Shown: positions 1 through 9,290 of the stretch, piece by piece | Position numbering within the stretch: position 1 is the first letter of the stretch | Layout of the letters: each line of letters starts with the position of its first letter | Assembly: GCF_001543145.1 (NCBI RefSeq) | Contig: NZ_CP014160.1 | Location: forward strand, 62,001-126,000 | Origin: Aerococcus sanguinicola | GTDB taxonomy: Bacteria > Bacillota > Bacilli > Lactobacillales > Aerococcaceae | DNA: 64,000 bases | Direction: 5' to 3' | Program-made: the position numbers and the translations under genes | The notes under the pieces: generated by a model | Told to the model about the DNA's origin: nothing | What the model saw: the letters and a program-made list of their open reading frames with translations, nothing else | The model's database searches: none

Positions 1-38
1 AGCACAATTCAATTAAGAACTTGTTATTTTTAGCTCAC

Positions 39-1253
39 TTATTCATCTGAATCCCATTCAGCTAGCAAGTCTTCCTCATAAAGCCCTGAAACTTTGCGGT
101 ACCACTTGAAGAAGTAGGTAAAGATCAGCTTGAGGATGGCATAACTTGGAATGATAATAATAATCCCAATAATGCCGAAGAGTTTCCCCCCAGCGATCAA
201 GAGCAGCATAATGGTAACGGGATGGATGTCCAAGTTGGAACCCAAAATGTGGGGCGAAATGACCCGGCCTTCGATGGTCTGCTCGATCATGAAGACGACA
301 AGGACCTTGACTACCATGATGGGCCCTTGGACGATAGCAATAATAACCGCGGGGATCATGGCTAAGAAAGAACCCAGGTAAGGAATCAAGTTTAGGAAGC
401 CCGCCAAGCCACCGAGAATAATCCCATACTGGAGGCCAATAATCGAATAGCCCAGCATAAACATAATAGCTACCGAGATGCCGACCATAATCTGGCCACG
501 CACATAGGCAGAGACTTGTTGGTTCATCTCAAAAAGCAGCTGCATGGTCGACGAGCGGATCGGATTAGGCACCACCAAGGCCAGATTTTGTTTCAACTTG
601 GGCCCGTCCTTTAACATATAGAAGAGAATAAAGGGCGCCGTTACAATGGCCAGGATGAAGTTAGACAGGACGCCCACAATAGAGCCGATCGAATCAATAG
701 CCGAGTTAAAAATCGTCGACCAATTAATGGAATTGCCCTGGATGAAGTTGAGCCCCCAGTCGTTCAAGAGATTGACTCCCTCTTCAAACAAGGGATTGTG
801 GTAGAAACGCTGCAGGGGCTTATCATAGCTTGAGATCAGCTCATCCCAGTTGGACACTAGAGACTGAGATTGGGCAAAGAAGACCGGCGTCAGATAGGTC
901 AGGATCAAGACCGCTATCCCCATCAAGACCAGGACCAGGATAGCCCCCCACTGCCGCTTGACGCCCCGCTTTTCCAGGCGGTTGACGATGGGCACGGTGA
1001 GATAATAGAGGATTGCAGCCAAGATAATGGGCAAGGCAATCACGCTCACGAAATCCAAGACGGGGTGGAATAGGTGAGCAATCCGACTAAAGATCAATAG
1101 AAATAAGGCAATTAGGATGAGTACAAGCAACAATTGAAGCCAGCGATTGCTCAAGAAAGACCGGAAAGAATGGTAGTTAATCTTCTGCAATTGGTCGCTC
1201 CGGTCTTGCCAGTACTGGTTCATTTTGTCATTTGGGTTTCGCTTATCAGTCAT
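39..1253 (-). CDS. AI-2E family transporter (PerM/YueF-type membrane protein)
   Basis: The 404-residue protein has a short charged N-terminus and about seven to eight hydrophobic segments, with a long soluble stretch around residues 140-200. This is the layout of the AI-2E transporter family (PF01594), polytopic membrane proteins credited with export of small molecules or ions; the true substrate is usually unknown. The C-terminal third, with the QTIEGRVISPHILG stretch followed by very hydrophobic helices, is typical of the family. The ATG follows a good GGGGGAG ribosome site. It is divergent from the lactonase gene. Family assignment is firm; function is not. Confidence 0.88.
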   Translation of the reverse strand: MTDKRNPNDKMNQYWQDRSDQLQKINYHSFRSFLSNRWLQLLLVLILIALFLLIFSRIAHLFHPVLDFVSVIALPIILAAILYYLTVPIVNRLEKRGVKRQWGAILVLVLMGIAVLILTYLTPVFFAQSQSLVSNWDELISSYDKPLQRFYHNPLFEEGVNLLNDWGLNFIQGNSINWSTIFNSAIDSIGSIVGVLSNFILAIVTAPFILFYMLKDGPKLKQNLALVVPNPIRSSTMQLLFEMNQQVSAYVRGQIMVGISVAIMFMLGYSIIGLQYGIILGGLAGFLNLIPYLGSFLAMIPAVIIAIVQGPIMVVKVLVVFMIEQTIEGRVISPHILGSNLDIHPVTIMLLLIAGGKLFGIIGIIIIIPSYAILKLIFTYFFKWYRKVSGLYEEDLLAEWDSDE

Positions 1254-1313
1254 CGAACTCCCCCTCTAGGAATAATTTACTTTTATTGCTTAAGTATACA
1301 ATATATTTTGTTT

Positions 1314-1343
1314 TTGGCCTAACCCAGGTCGTGAACTTATAGT
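1314..1343 (+). promoter_or_regulatory. Putative sigma-A promoter of the lactonase gene
   Basis: TTGGCC (1314-1319) and TATAGT (1338-1343) are separated by 18 bp, about 28 bp before the chosen start. The -35 box is weak, so this is a moderate call. Confidence 0.4.
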
Positions 1344-1370
1344 AAAATTAATATGAAAGGTGGATTAACC

Positions 1371-2399
1371 ATGGATCAATTTTATCTCGGAGCCTATACC
1401 GACGGCTCCAATACGGGCATCCACAGCCTGAGCGTGGACCCTAACTTAGACCAGCCGCTTAAAGTCGATCGTCTCATAGAAGAGGCCGATCCCTGCTACT
1501 TCTGTCTGTCGGCCGACCAGAAGTCACTCTTCACTCTGTCCAATCCAGGGTCAGAGCCGGGTGTCAGCCACTACCGTTGGACGGGTGAGGACTTCCAGCT
1601 CGTGGACCGCTTAGCTTTTCTCGAAGAACCAGCCTGCTATGTGAGCCTGAGCGCAGATGAGCGTTACGTTCTCTGCGCCTCCTACCGGCAAGCTAGTCTT
1701 ATCTTAATCAAAGTCCAGGCAAATGGCAAACTCGAGCTAGCGGACATTGTCCAGCGCACCGGCTCGGGGCCCCATCCCAACCAGGACCAACCCCACTGCC
1801 ACTACTTCAAACAATACCGGGACAGCCCCTTCTTCCTGGCCTGCGACTTGGGGACGGATGAAGTCCTCAGCTACCGCATCCAAGAAGACAAGCTCCAGCT
1901 AGTCGATAGTCTGGCTATCCCAGCTGGCTCAGGCCCCCGCCACCTGGTCGCCCATCCCACGCTCCCCTATGTCTATGTTCTGAGCGAACTCTCTTATACG
2001 GTCGAAGTCGTTCAAGTCGACGACCTATCCGGCCACTTAGAGGCAGTCGGTCGCTACCAGACCCTGCCCCAAGCCCCCCAAGGCTTCAACTCCAGCGCCG
2101 CTATCCGTATCTCTTCGGATGGCCGCTTTCTTTACTGCTCCAACCGAGGAGAAAACACTTTGACAGTCTTTGCCCTGAGTAAAGATGGTCGACGCCTAGA
2201 CCGCATCCAAATCATTGCCAGCCAGGGTGACTTTCCCCGGGACTTCAACCTATCCCCCGATGAATCCTATCTCCTCGTGGCCCACCAAAACGATGGACAC
2301 TTGCGCCTCTTCGATCGCGATCCCGAAACTGGCCTTCTAACAGCTAAGGACTTCGACTACCAGCTCGACCAGGTCGTCTGTGTCCAAAGTATTTCTTAA
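1371..2399 (+). CDS. Lactonase family protein (6-phosphogluconolactonase-like beta-propeller)
   Basis: This 342-residue protein belongs to the seven-bladed beta-propeller lactonase family (PF10282; Pgl/YkgB type), cytosolic enzymes that hydrolyse 6-phosphogluconolactone in the oxidative pentose phosphate pathway in some members. Repeated blade signatures of the form S-x-D-x-R-Y/F-L-Y are visible (SADERYVLCAS, SSDGRFLYCSNRG, SPDESYLLVAHQ), and GSGPRH and GSGPHPN motifs match the family. An earlier in-frame ATG at 1353 directly precedes AAAGGTGG, which is better read as the ribosome site for the ATG at 1371. The specific lactone substrate is inferred only from the family. Confidence 0.88.
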   Translation: MDQFYLGAYTDGSNTGIHSLSVDPNLDQPLKVDRLIEEADPCYFCLSADQKSLFTLSNPGSEPGVSHYRWTGEDFQLVDRLAFLEEPACYVSLSADERYVLCASYRQASLILIKVQANGKLELADIVQRTGSGPHPNQDQPHCHYFKQYRDSPFFLACDLGTDEVLSYRIQEDKLQLVDSLAIPAGSGPRHLVAHPTLPYVYVLSELSYTVEVVQVDDLSGHLEAVGRYQTLPQAPQGFNSSAAIRISSDGRFLYCSNRGENTLTVFALSKDGRRLDRIQIIASQGDFPRDFNLSPDESYLLVAHQNDGHLRLFDRDPETGLLTAKDFDYQLDQVVCVQSIS

Positions 2400-2508
2400 A
2401 TTTTCTTCAATTTTAGGTCAGAAGCCCGTGGTAAAGGCGAAACTTTGTTATATTGGAAGCTGCTTATTTAAGCGCTAAGAAGTAACTCACAGAAAGGAAA
2501 AGCTGTCT

Positions 2509-3336
2509 ATGCTTGAACTCTTAAAAATTATCTTAATCGGCCTGATTGAGGGCATCACCGAATGGCTGCCCATTTCGAGTACCGGCCATATGATCCTCGT
2601 GGAGGAATTCGTCCAACTCCAAGTCCGCCCCGAATTCTGGGACATCTTCATCGTTGTCATCCAGCTCGGCGCTATCTTGGCAGTCATCTGGATTTACTTT
2701 AACCGACTCAACCCCTTCTCCCCGCAAAAGACCAAGGAAGAAAAACGGGAAACCTGGGAAACTTGGTTTAAGGTGGCAGTCGGCTGTATCCCTGCCGCGA
2801 TTCTCGGTCTCTTGATCGATGACTGGATGGAAGCCCACCTGATGAACTGGTTAGTCGTGGCCCTGGCTCTAATTATCTACGGGATCGCTTTTATCTTGGT
2901 AGAAAATTACAACAAGACCCGGACCAGCCAAGTCAACAGCATGAGCGAACTCTCCTACCGGCGGGCCTTTACGATTGGCCTCTTCCAGTGCCTGTCCCTG
3001 GTGCCCGGCACATCCCGTTCCGGCTCTTCCATCCTCGGGGCCACCATCATGGGCACCTCCCGTCCCGTTGCCGCTGACTTCTCTTTCTTTATGAGTATCC
3101 CCATCATGTTCGGCGCCAGCTTCCTGAAACTGGTCAAAGGCTTCCTCGAAGGTTTCCGCTTCACCGGCTTAGAGCTCGGCTATCTCGCAGTCGGCATGGT
3201 CGTTGCCTTCCTGGTCTCCGTCATCACCATCAAGCTCCTCCTCCGCTACATCCAAAGCAACGACTTCAAGCCTTTCGGATGGTACCGGATTGCCCTGGGC
3301 TTAGTCGTTATCATCTACTTCGCTTGGATCCGATAA
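2509..3336 (+). CDS. uppP: Undecaprenyl-diphosphatase UppP/BacA
   Basis: Integral membrane phosphatase that converts undecaprenyl pyrophosphate to undecaprenyl phosphate, recycling the lipid carrier for peptidoglycan and conferring bacitracin tolerance. The 275-residue length is normal. The first signature, [16 protein letters not shown] (residues about 13-28), carries the conserved glutamates, serines and histidine. The second, PGTSRSGSS, follows near residue 165. About seven to eight membrane segments are present. The AGAAAGGAAAAG ribosome site supports the ATG. It is followed by a factor-independent terminator. Confidence 0.97.
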   Translation: MLELLKIILIGLIEGITEWLPISSTGHMILVEEFVQLQVRPEFWDIFIVVIQLGAILAVIWIYFNRLNPFSPQKTKEEKRETWETWFKVAVGCIPAAILGLLIDDWMEAHLMNWLVVALALIIYGIAFILVENYNKTRTSQVNSMSELSYRRAFTIGLFQCLSLVPGTSRSGSSILGATIMGTSRPVAADFSFFMSIPIMFGASFLKLVKGFLEGFRFTGLELGYLAVGMVVAFLVSVITIKLLLRYIQSNDFKPFGWYRIALGLVVIIYFAWIR

Positions 3337-3409
3337 GCAGAGTTTGGGTTTCCTGAAACATAAGCAAAGTTATTTCATTCGATTGATCAAACGATCGAAA
3401 TTAAATTTT

Positions 3410-3453
3410 CCCTTTAGAGTAAATATGCTACAAGCAGAATCTACTCTAAAGGG
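3410..3453 (+). terminator. Terminator after uppP
   Basis: CCCTTTAGAGTA (3410-3421) pairs perfectly with TACTCTAAAGGG (3442-3453) across a 20-nt loop and is followed by a T-rich stretch. Confidence 0.75.
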
Positions 3454-3533
3454 ATATTTTTATAGATTTCAATGAATTTAAATAATACAAGCTACCATTC
3501 TTTTTAGTATTTGATAAGGAGTTTTGATTAATT

Positions 3534-3711
3534 ATGAGCAGTAGTGGAGCTTTGAATTTGATCGTTAGCCATGAACAAGCAAGCGATGTGAATTACGTAT
3601 AGTAGGCGTTAGCCGTACTAGACGTTTGAAGCTCGCTAGGTGAGGGACCTTGGCCCGAACCGGTGCCATGGCTCTATAACGATCAAATTCAAAAGCGCAA
3701 CGGATGCTCAT
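3534..3711. repeat. Large palindromic repeat, copy A (without the 123-bp insert)
   Basis: This 178-bp non-coding element starts ATGAGCA and ends TGCTCAT. A 17-bp perfect inner arm pairs TTTGAATTTGATCGTTA with TAACGATCAAATTCAAA. It shares its interior (motifs GAAGCTCGCTAGGTGAG and CCATGGCT) and both ends with copies at 61582-62066 and 62211-62506. Those copies carry an extra 123-bp block exactly where this copy reads CAAGC followed by GATGTGAATTA (junction 3584/3585), so this copy represents an unoccupied site. I see no coding capacity. Confidence 0.85.
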
Positions 3712-3731
3712 ATGTACTATTAAGTTTAAAT

Positions 3732-3757
3732 TAAAAAAGGGAAGTCTCAGCTTCCCT
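3732..3757 (-). terminator. Terminator of the aspartokinase gene
   Basis: On the minus strand GGGAAG pairs with CTTCCC across a six-base loop and is followed by six T. It lies just past the aspartokinase stop codon. Confidence 0.75.
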
Positions 3758-3771
3758 AGTTAATTCTTTAT

Positions 3772-5133
3772 TTATTTATCAGATTCGAAAAATTCCTTAT
3801 AGATAGCGGCAACAGCGCGTTCTTCTTCATTTTCGTTGATGCCAAACATAATGGAATTCTCGGATGAACCTTGGTTGATCATGTCGATATTCACCTGAGC
3901 TTCGCCTAGGGCCTTGGTTGCTCGAGCCATCAGTCCAATCTTATGTCGCATATTTTGCCCCACCAGCATAACTAAGCAAAGATTGTCCCGTTTTTCCACC
4001 ACGTCGGCCGCCGTCTTGACCTTGATCTCTACTAAGAGGTCTTGGAATTGCTTAGCGGTAATCATTTCTTCCTTGAAGACAATATCAATGTCGTCAATCC
4101 CTGAAACAATGTGTTCCAAGCTGATATTATAGTCTTCCAAGACATCCAAGACCCGGTTAATGAAGCCAACTTCTCGGTTCATCATGTACTTGCTGATATA
4201 GATGGAAGCAAAGCCAGACTTACTAGCAACGCCAGCGAGGGGGTATTCAGATTCAGACCGCGTCCGGGTGATCTTAGTCCCTGGCGCTGTTGGATTATTC
4301 GTATTCTTTACCACAACGGGAATGCCTTCTGCAAAGGCAGGATAGAGGGCTTCATCATGGACGACGGAGAAACCAGAATAAGAGAGCTCCCGCATTTCGG
4401 TATAGGTTAAGTCTTCAATCGGCACTGGCTTCTCGATAATACTTGGGCTGGCTGAATAGATACAGTCCACATCGGTAAAGTTTTCATACAAGGTTGCCTT
4501 GACCCCATTAGCTAGAATAGCCCCGGTCACATCGCTGCCCCCGCGTGAGAAGGTCACCAGCTTACCGGTCTTGGTAAAGCCGAAGAAGCCTGGGAAGATA
4601 ATAATCTCGTCATAGTCTCTCAAGGCAAAGAGATTCTGATAGGATTCGGGCAGGATTTGGGCATTGCCCGGCTCGTCGGATAAGTAGAGGCCCGCTTCCT
4701 TAGGGCTAATATAGCGGGCAGGAATGCCTTCTGAGCGCAGGTAGGCAGCAATGAGTTTGGCACTATTGTCTTCCCCACTGGCTTTCAGGGCATCCATAAA
4801 ATAAGATTCTTCTGTCGTGTCCCCTTCGATCAGCTCTTGCAGGCTGTGGGAAATCTCACTCACGATGTCCTCATCAATGGCCAGGTCCGTCGCAATTTCT
4901 TTGTAACGGTTGACAATTTGATTAAAGACATGAGAGACGCCCTTATTCCCATTAAGCACCTGAGAAGCTAAGTCGATTAAGAGGTCGGTCACCTTGGTAT
5001 CTTCTGGAAAACGTTTACCAGGAGCCGAAACGACCACGATACGTCGGTCAGCGTCACTTACAATGATATCTTTAATTTTTTTTATCTGCTCAGCACTAGC
5101 CACCGAGCTTCCACCAAATTTAATCACTTTCAT
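3772..5133 (-). CDS. Aspartate kinase (aspartokinase III / YclM type)
   Basis: Phosphorylates aspartate at the entry to the lysine, threonine, methionine and diaminopimelate branch. The 453-residue protein opens with the kinase signature KFGGSSVASA, has the VVVSAPGKR and FSRGGSDVTGA substrate loops, and ends with two ACT-type regulatory domains (from about residue 300), as in monofunctional feedback-controlled aspartokinases. The reading frame extends 37 codons further upstream. The ATG at 5133 gives the canonical MKVIKFGGSS start and has TGAGGT at suitable spacing. The gene stands alone, with its own promoter and terminator. Which amino acid inhibits it cannot be seen. Confidence 0.94.
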   Translation of the reverse strand: MKVIKFGGSSVASAEQIKKIKDIIVSDADRRIVVVSAPGKRFPEDTKVTDLLIDLASQVLNGNKGVSHVFNQIVNRYKEIATDLAIDEDIVSEISHSLQELIEGDTTEESYFMDALKASGEDNSAKLIAAYLRSEGIPARYISPKEAGLYLSDEPGNAQILPESYQNLFALRDYDEIIIFPGFFGFTKTGKLVTFSRGGSDVTGAILANGVKATLYENFTDVDCIYSASPSIIEKPVPIEDLTYTEMRELSYSGFSVVHDEALYPAFAEGIPVVVKNTNNPTAPGTKITRTRSESEYPLAGVASKSGFASIYISKYMMNREVGFINRVLDVLEDYNISLEHIVSGIDDIDIVFKEEMITAKQFQDLLVEIKVKTAADVVEKRDNLCLVMLVGQNMRHKIGLMARATKALGEAQVNIDMINQGSSENSIMFGINENEEERAVAAIYKEFFESDK

Positions 5134-5174
5134 CAGCATAACCTCATTCATGTTTAATTTTCTCATTTCTCTAT

Positions 5175-5203
5175 AATATATCATACCTGTTCCTGCTAGA
5201 CAA
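5175..5203 (-). promoter_or_regulatory. Sigma-A promoter of the aspartokinase gene
   Basis: On the minus strand TTGTCT (5203-5198) and TATATT (5180-5175) are 17 bp apart, about 40 bp before the chosen ATG. Confidence 0.6.
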
Positions 5204-5305
5204 GAATCTTTCATTGGCTTTTTCAGGAAAGTATTGTTTTTCAACCTACTTTAGGCTATGGTAGAGGTATTATATTTTGAACGCTAGGAGAAAGGGAGAC
5301 TAACA

Positions 5306-6619
5306 ATGAACGGGGACTTAGAGGCTTTATTTAGGGCAGTGGATGTCATGGAGGAGGACCTGGTCCAGCTGAGGCGGGGCTTCCACCAGTATCCTGAGAC
5401 AGCCTGGTTGGAATTTCGAACGACTTCACAAATCATCACTTACCTAGAAGAAGCCGGGATTCCAGTCCACTTCGGTCCTGACCTGGTCAATCGCGACTTT
5501 GCCTGGGGGCGCCCTGACTATGCCAGTCGCCAGGCAGCCATGGACCGCGCCATCGACCAAGGGGCTGATCCTCAGATTATCCGGCAGATGGCTGGCTTTC
5601 CTGGAGCAATCGCCCAAATTGATACGGGGCGGCCCGGTCCCCACCTGGCCTTCCGCTTCGATATCGATGCCAATGACCTCCATGAAACCCTGAAAGCCGA
5701 CCACTTCCCTAACCAAGCCGGCTTCCGGTCAAAAAATCCGGACGCCATGCACGGCTGTGGTCATGACGGCCATACAGCTATCGGCCTCGTGCTCGCCAAA
5801 CTGGTCCACCGCTACCAGGAAGATTTTTGCGGGAAAATTAGCTTTATCTTTCAAATTGCCGAAGAAGGCGTCCGCGGAGCCCGGGCCATGGTCGAGGCAG
5901 GCGTCTTAGAAGGTGTTGACTACCTCCTGGCCTGCCATATCCTGAAGAGCCCCGAGAATGAACTGGCCTTCTATAGCGACTGGTCCGGCCTCTACGCCAC
6001 CAGTAAATTCAATGTCACTATCCACGGTCGGTCGGCCCATGCTGGCCTAGCCCCAGAATCTGGTCACAATGCCATTCTCGCAGCCACCTCAGCCATCGCC
6101 AATATGAACATGTTTTTCCAGGATTCCCATGGCAACGGCCGGCTCAATATCGGGACCATTAACGGTGGGACCGGGCGCAATGTCATTCCCGACTTCTGTT
6201 ACTTTGAAGCCGAGACCCGGGGGCCCAGCCGAGAAGTCAACCAGCACCTCTATGACAAGGCGGTGACCTCCATTCGAGCAGCCTGTGAGATCTATGACTG
6301 CCAGTATGAGCTGGAGATCGTCGGCGGCTCCATCAATGCCCAGGCCAGCCCCGAATTCGCCGAAAAGGTCTACCAGGCTAGCCAAGCAGTCCCCGACTTC
6401 GACCATTCCTACCGCCACTATGCCAACCGCGGAGCGACCGATGACTTCGCCTATATGATGCAAGCGGTCCAAGACCAGGGCGGCCAGGCCACATACGCTG
6501 TCCTCGCCTGCCCCCTAGCTGCCGGCAACCACAACGACGCCTTCGACTTCGACGAAGCCTGCCTCAAAGCCGGCGCCAAAGCCTTCCTCTCCACCCTCTA
6601 CCAGACCAACCACCGTTAA
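5306..6619 (+). CDS. M20 family metallo-amidohydrolase (AbgA/HipO-like)
   Basis: A 437-residue cytosolic peptidase/amidohydrolase of clan MH. The di-metal motifs are visible: MHGCGHDGHT (about residue 150), AEEGVRGARAM (about 192) and a late NHNDAFDFDE histidine. The central region with HGRSAHAGLAPESGHNAI is the lid/dimerisation domain. An inserted segment between residues 60 and 110, with alternating charged and aromatic residues, resembles p-aminobenzoyl-glutamate hydrolase subunit A relatives more than short hippurate hydrolases. Substrate is unknown. The ATG has an AGGAGAAAGGGAG ribosome site. It is convergent with the glycogen operon. Confidence 0.88.
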   Translation: MNGDLEALFRAVDVMEEDLVQLRRGFHQYPETAWLEFRTTSQIITYLEEAGIPVHFGPDLVNRDFAWGRPDYASRQAAMDRAIDQGADPQIIRQMAGFPGAIAQIDTGRPGPHLAFRFDIDANDLHETLKADHFPNQAGFRSKNPDAMHGCGHDGHTAIGLVLAKLVHRYQEDFCGKISFIFQIAEEGVRGARAMVEAGVLEGVDYLLACHILKSPENELAFYSDWSGLYATSKFNVTIHGRSAHAGLAPESGHNAILAATSAIANMNMFFQDSHGNGRLNIGTINGGTGRNVIPDFCYFEAETRGPSREVNQHLYDKAVTSIRAACEIYDCQYELEIVGGSINAQASPEFAEKVYQASQAVPDFDHSYRHYANRGATDDFAYMMQAVQDQGGQATYAVLACPLAAGNHNDAFDFDEACLKAGAKAFLSTLYQTNHR

Positions 6620-6631
6620 TCATCCAACACA

Positions 6632-6672
6632 AAGGCCCTGCCCCAGAACTTAACTGGGTGCAGGGCCTTTTA
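6632..6672. terminator. Bidirectional terminator between the M20 gene and glgA
   Basis: AAAGGCCCTGC pairs with GCAGGGCCTTTT, with an inner CCAG/CTGG helix. The flanking A and T runs let it serve both convergent transcripts. Confidence 0.85.
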
Positions 6673-6674
6673 TT

Positions 6675-8120
6675 CTAAGCTTCCAATAAGGATTGGTAGA
6701 CTTGGATATAGTCTTCAGCCGGTCCTTGCCAGCTGAAATCGCGGCTCATGGCCTCTTGGATCAAACCTTGCCAGGCCTTCTTATCATGTTCATAAACATC
6801 AACCGCATAGTTAACAATCTTCAAGAAGTCGCGGCCATTGAATTGGTTGAAGCTAAAGCCCGTTCCCTCGCCTGTAAAGTGGTTGTAGGGTTCAACTGTA
6901 TCGGCCAAGCCCCCCACTTCATGGACTAAGGGCAGGGTTCCATAGCGCATCGCAATCATCTGGGACAGGCCACAGGGTTCAAAGGCACTCGGCATCAAGA
7001 AGAGGTCAGACCCCGCATAGATCTCTTGGGCCAAGTGGACATCAAAGTCAATATAGGCGCAAAAGCGGCCTGGATACTTGTGCTCAAAGTAACGGAAGGA
7101 GTGTTCAAATTCATCGTCCCCCGTCCCCAAAACCAAAACCTGGACCCGGCGCGTATTCAAGAGCTCTTCCGCCTTCTCTTGGAGCAACTGCATGCCCTTC
7201 TGCGGCGTCAGCCGTGAAACCACGCCCAGTAGTGCTGCATCTGGATCTTTAACCAGTCCAACTCGCTCCTGGAGCTTGATCTTATTCTTAAGCTTAGCGG
7301 ACTGGACAGTCTGAGCGTCATAGTTTACCGCTAAATTCGGGTCAGTTTTCGGATTATTTAAGTCATAGTCAATGCCGTTAATAATGCCGCGAATCTTAAA
7401 GTGGTTGTCACGCAAGCAGGCATCTAGTCCCTCACCGAATTCTGGCGTCTGGATCTCACCAGCATAACGGGGACTCACCGTTGTCACAATATCAGAGAAG
7501 TTAATGCCCCCTTTGAGATAGTTGACCGCTCCATAGTGCTCACAGCCCTTGTCATGGAAGGTGGCATCCGTTGTATTGAAATAAGAGTAGAGAGCTTCCT
7601 TGTCCGTCCAACCCTGGAATTGGATGTTGTGGATGGTCAGCACCTTACGGATATCGCGGTAAGCTTCCACCCAATGGTACTTGTCCACGAGGAGGGCAGG
7701 AATCATGGCCGTCTGCCAGTCATTGACATGGATGATGTTTGGAATAAAGTCTACTTTCTCCATCATTTCAATCACTGCCAAGTCAAAGAAGGCAAAGCGT
7801 TCACAATCATCCTCATAACCATACAAGGAAGGTCGATTGAAATAATCCAAATTATCCACAAAGTAATAGGTTAAATCGTCTAAGACCAGGCGTTTGATCC
7901 CTACATAAGCTTGCCGCTGGTAGCCCGTCTCCACTTGGAAGTTCAAAAGGTCTTCACAGGCTTCCTTGTACTCCTCAGGCATGAGGGTGTAATAAGGAAG
8001 GACTACCCGGACATCAATGCCCTGGGCTTTTAGAGCCTTAGGCAGGACATAGGATACATCGCCCAAGCCCCCTGTTTTAAAAAAGGGGGCTGCTTCAGCT
8101 GAAGCAAATAAAATCTTCAT
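6675..8120 (-). CDS. glgA: Glycogen synthase (ADP-glucose type)
   Basis: GT5 glycosyltransferase that adds glucose from ADP-glucose to alpha-1,4-glucan chains. The 481-residue length is standard. It begins MKILFASAEAAPFFKTGGLGDV, where the KTGGLGDV loop binds ADP-glucose. It also has the domain-linking HVNDWQTAM segment and the C-terminal SAFEPCGLSQMIAMRYG motif with the catalytic glutamate. It is the last gene of glgB-glgC-glgD-glgA, 24 bp after glgD, with an AAAGGAG ribosome site. Confidence 0.97.
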   Translation of the reverse strand: MKILFASAEAAPFFKTGGLGDVSYVLPKALKAQGIDVRVVLPYYTLMPEEYKEACEDLLNFQVETGYQRQAYVGIKRLVLDDLTYYFVDNLDYFNRPSLYGYEDDCERFAFFDLAVIEMMEKVDFIPNIIHVNDWQTAMIPALLVDKYHWVEAYRDIRKVLTIHNIQFQGWTDKEALYSYFNTTDATFHDKGCEHYGAVNYLKGGINFSDIVTTVSPRYAGEIQTPEFGEGLDACLRDNHFKIRGIINGIDYDLNNPKTDPNLAVNYDAQTVQSAKLKNKIKLQERVGLVKDPDAALLGVVSRLTPQKGMQLLQEKAEELLNTRRVQVLVLGTGDDEFEHSFRYFEHKYPGRFCAYIDFDVHLAQEIYAGSDLFLMPSAFEPCGLSQMIAMRYGTLPLVHEVGGLADTVEPYNHFTGEGTGFSFNQFNGRDFLKIVNYAVDVYEHDKKAWQGLIQEAMSRDFSWQGPAEDYIQVYQSLLEA

Positions 8121-8144
8121 TTTTGTCTCCTTTAAACTATTGCA

Positions 8145-9290
8145 CTAGGCTTTAATCCGCGTATTCTTAGCAACCACTAGGGGTTCTTCGGCCGTTCCTT
8201 CGACCACTGCCCCGGCCTCAACATAGACCCGCTTATCCAGGATGGCATGTTTGACCCGGGCGCCCTCTTCAATGATACAACCTTGGAAGAGGATAGAATT
8301 CTCGACTTCTGCCCCCTCATGAACCTCAACCTTACGCGAAATTTGCGAGTGGGAAACCTTACCTTGCATATCCGTATGGGTCGCGATCTGGGCATTGTGG
8401 ACTTCAGCTTTTTTACCATAATAAGTTGGTGCTCCATTGTGGGTCCGGGTAATAATTGGCAACTCGGTATGGAAGAGGCTGGTGAAGGCTTCCCCTTCGA
8501 GCATAGAGAGGCTGGTATCATAGTAGGCCTTGACAGAATCAATATTGGCTACGAAGCCCTTGTGTTCATAAGCTTGGACGGTATAGTCCAGGAGGTATTT
8601 CTCAATAATTTGGTCGAGGTTATCATTGAGGTTCTCCGCATTGGCCTTGTCAATAATTTCAAGCAAGATATTGGCAGGCATGATGGTCATGTTCATATCG
8701 AAGTTAACCACTTCGCCTTCAATAGGCGTAACGCCTTCCTTAGCCAAGTCAGTCACATAGCCCTTGTCATCGATGGTCAATAAATTCTCATCGGGGTGGT
8801 ATTCAACGAAGCTTTTTTCCTTCTTAGCATACATCCGCATCACTTCGGCGCTTCCCGCTTCGAAGGTATCCAGCATGTCCACCAAGTTGACGCTAGCTAG
8901 GATCTTAGAACCTGAAATAAAGACATACTCGCTATTGGCCCGTTCGATAAAGATTTTGTGGTCTTCATAGAAGTCACCAATCCGGCTAGCCGCTTCATAG
9001 AGGGCCTTCTTGTGCTTCATCTGCGAATAGGTGAAGATCCCACCTGAATTCGTATCCAAGTCCCAGGCCTGGCCGCTGCGGATATGGTCGTAGACGGACC
9101 GGCCGGTTTCATTGATGAAGATAGCTGCTGAGCGCACATCGGCGTGTGATAAGCTCGACAGGGTAAAGTCTAAGAGCCGGTAGCGGCAGGCAAAAGGCAG
9201 GGCACCAATTGGCCGACTATCCGTCAATGGAGCTAGCTTGCTATCATCTTCGGTCATATTAATAATGGCACTTAATTTATTCTTCTTCAT
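8145..9290 (-). CDS. glgD: Glucose-1-phosphate adenylyltransferase subunit GlgD
   Basis: The 381-residue protein is the GlgD partner found beside GlgC in Firmicutes glycogen operons. It has the nucleotidyltransferase fold with a C-terminal left-handed beta-helix of hexapeptide repeats (from about residue 285). The N-terminal nucleotide-binding glycine loop of GlgC ([10 protein letters not shown]) is absent and replaced by a divergent segment near [16 protein letters not shown]. In known systems GlgD acts mainly as a regulatory or activity-enhancing subunit of a GlgC/GlgD heterotetramer. Its start overlaps the end of glgC by 14 bp, which implies translational coupling. GGGAGGT precedes the ATG. 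Confidence 0.95.
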   Translation of the reverse strand: MKKNKLSAIINMTEDDSKLAPLTDSRPIGALPFACRYRLLDFTLSSLSHADVRSAAIFINETGRSVYDHIRSGQAWDLDTNSGGIFTYSQMKHKKALYEAASRIGDFYEDHKIFIERANSEYVFISGSKILASVNLVDMLDTFEAGSAEVMRMYAKKEKSFVEYHPDENLLTIDDKGYVTDLAKEGVTPIEGEVVNFDMNMTIMPANILLEIIDKANAENLNDNLDQIIEKYLLDYTVQAYEHKGFVANIDSVKAYYDTSLSMLEGEAFTSLFHTELPIITRTHNGAPTYYGKKAEVHNAQIATHTDMQGKVSHSQISRKVEVHEGAEVENSILFQGCIIEEGARVKHAILDKRVYVEAGAVVEGTAEEPLVVAKNTRIKA

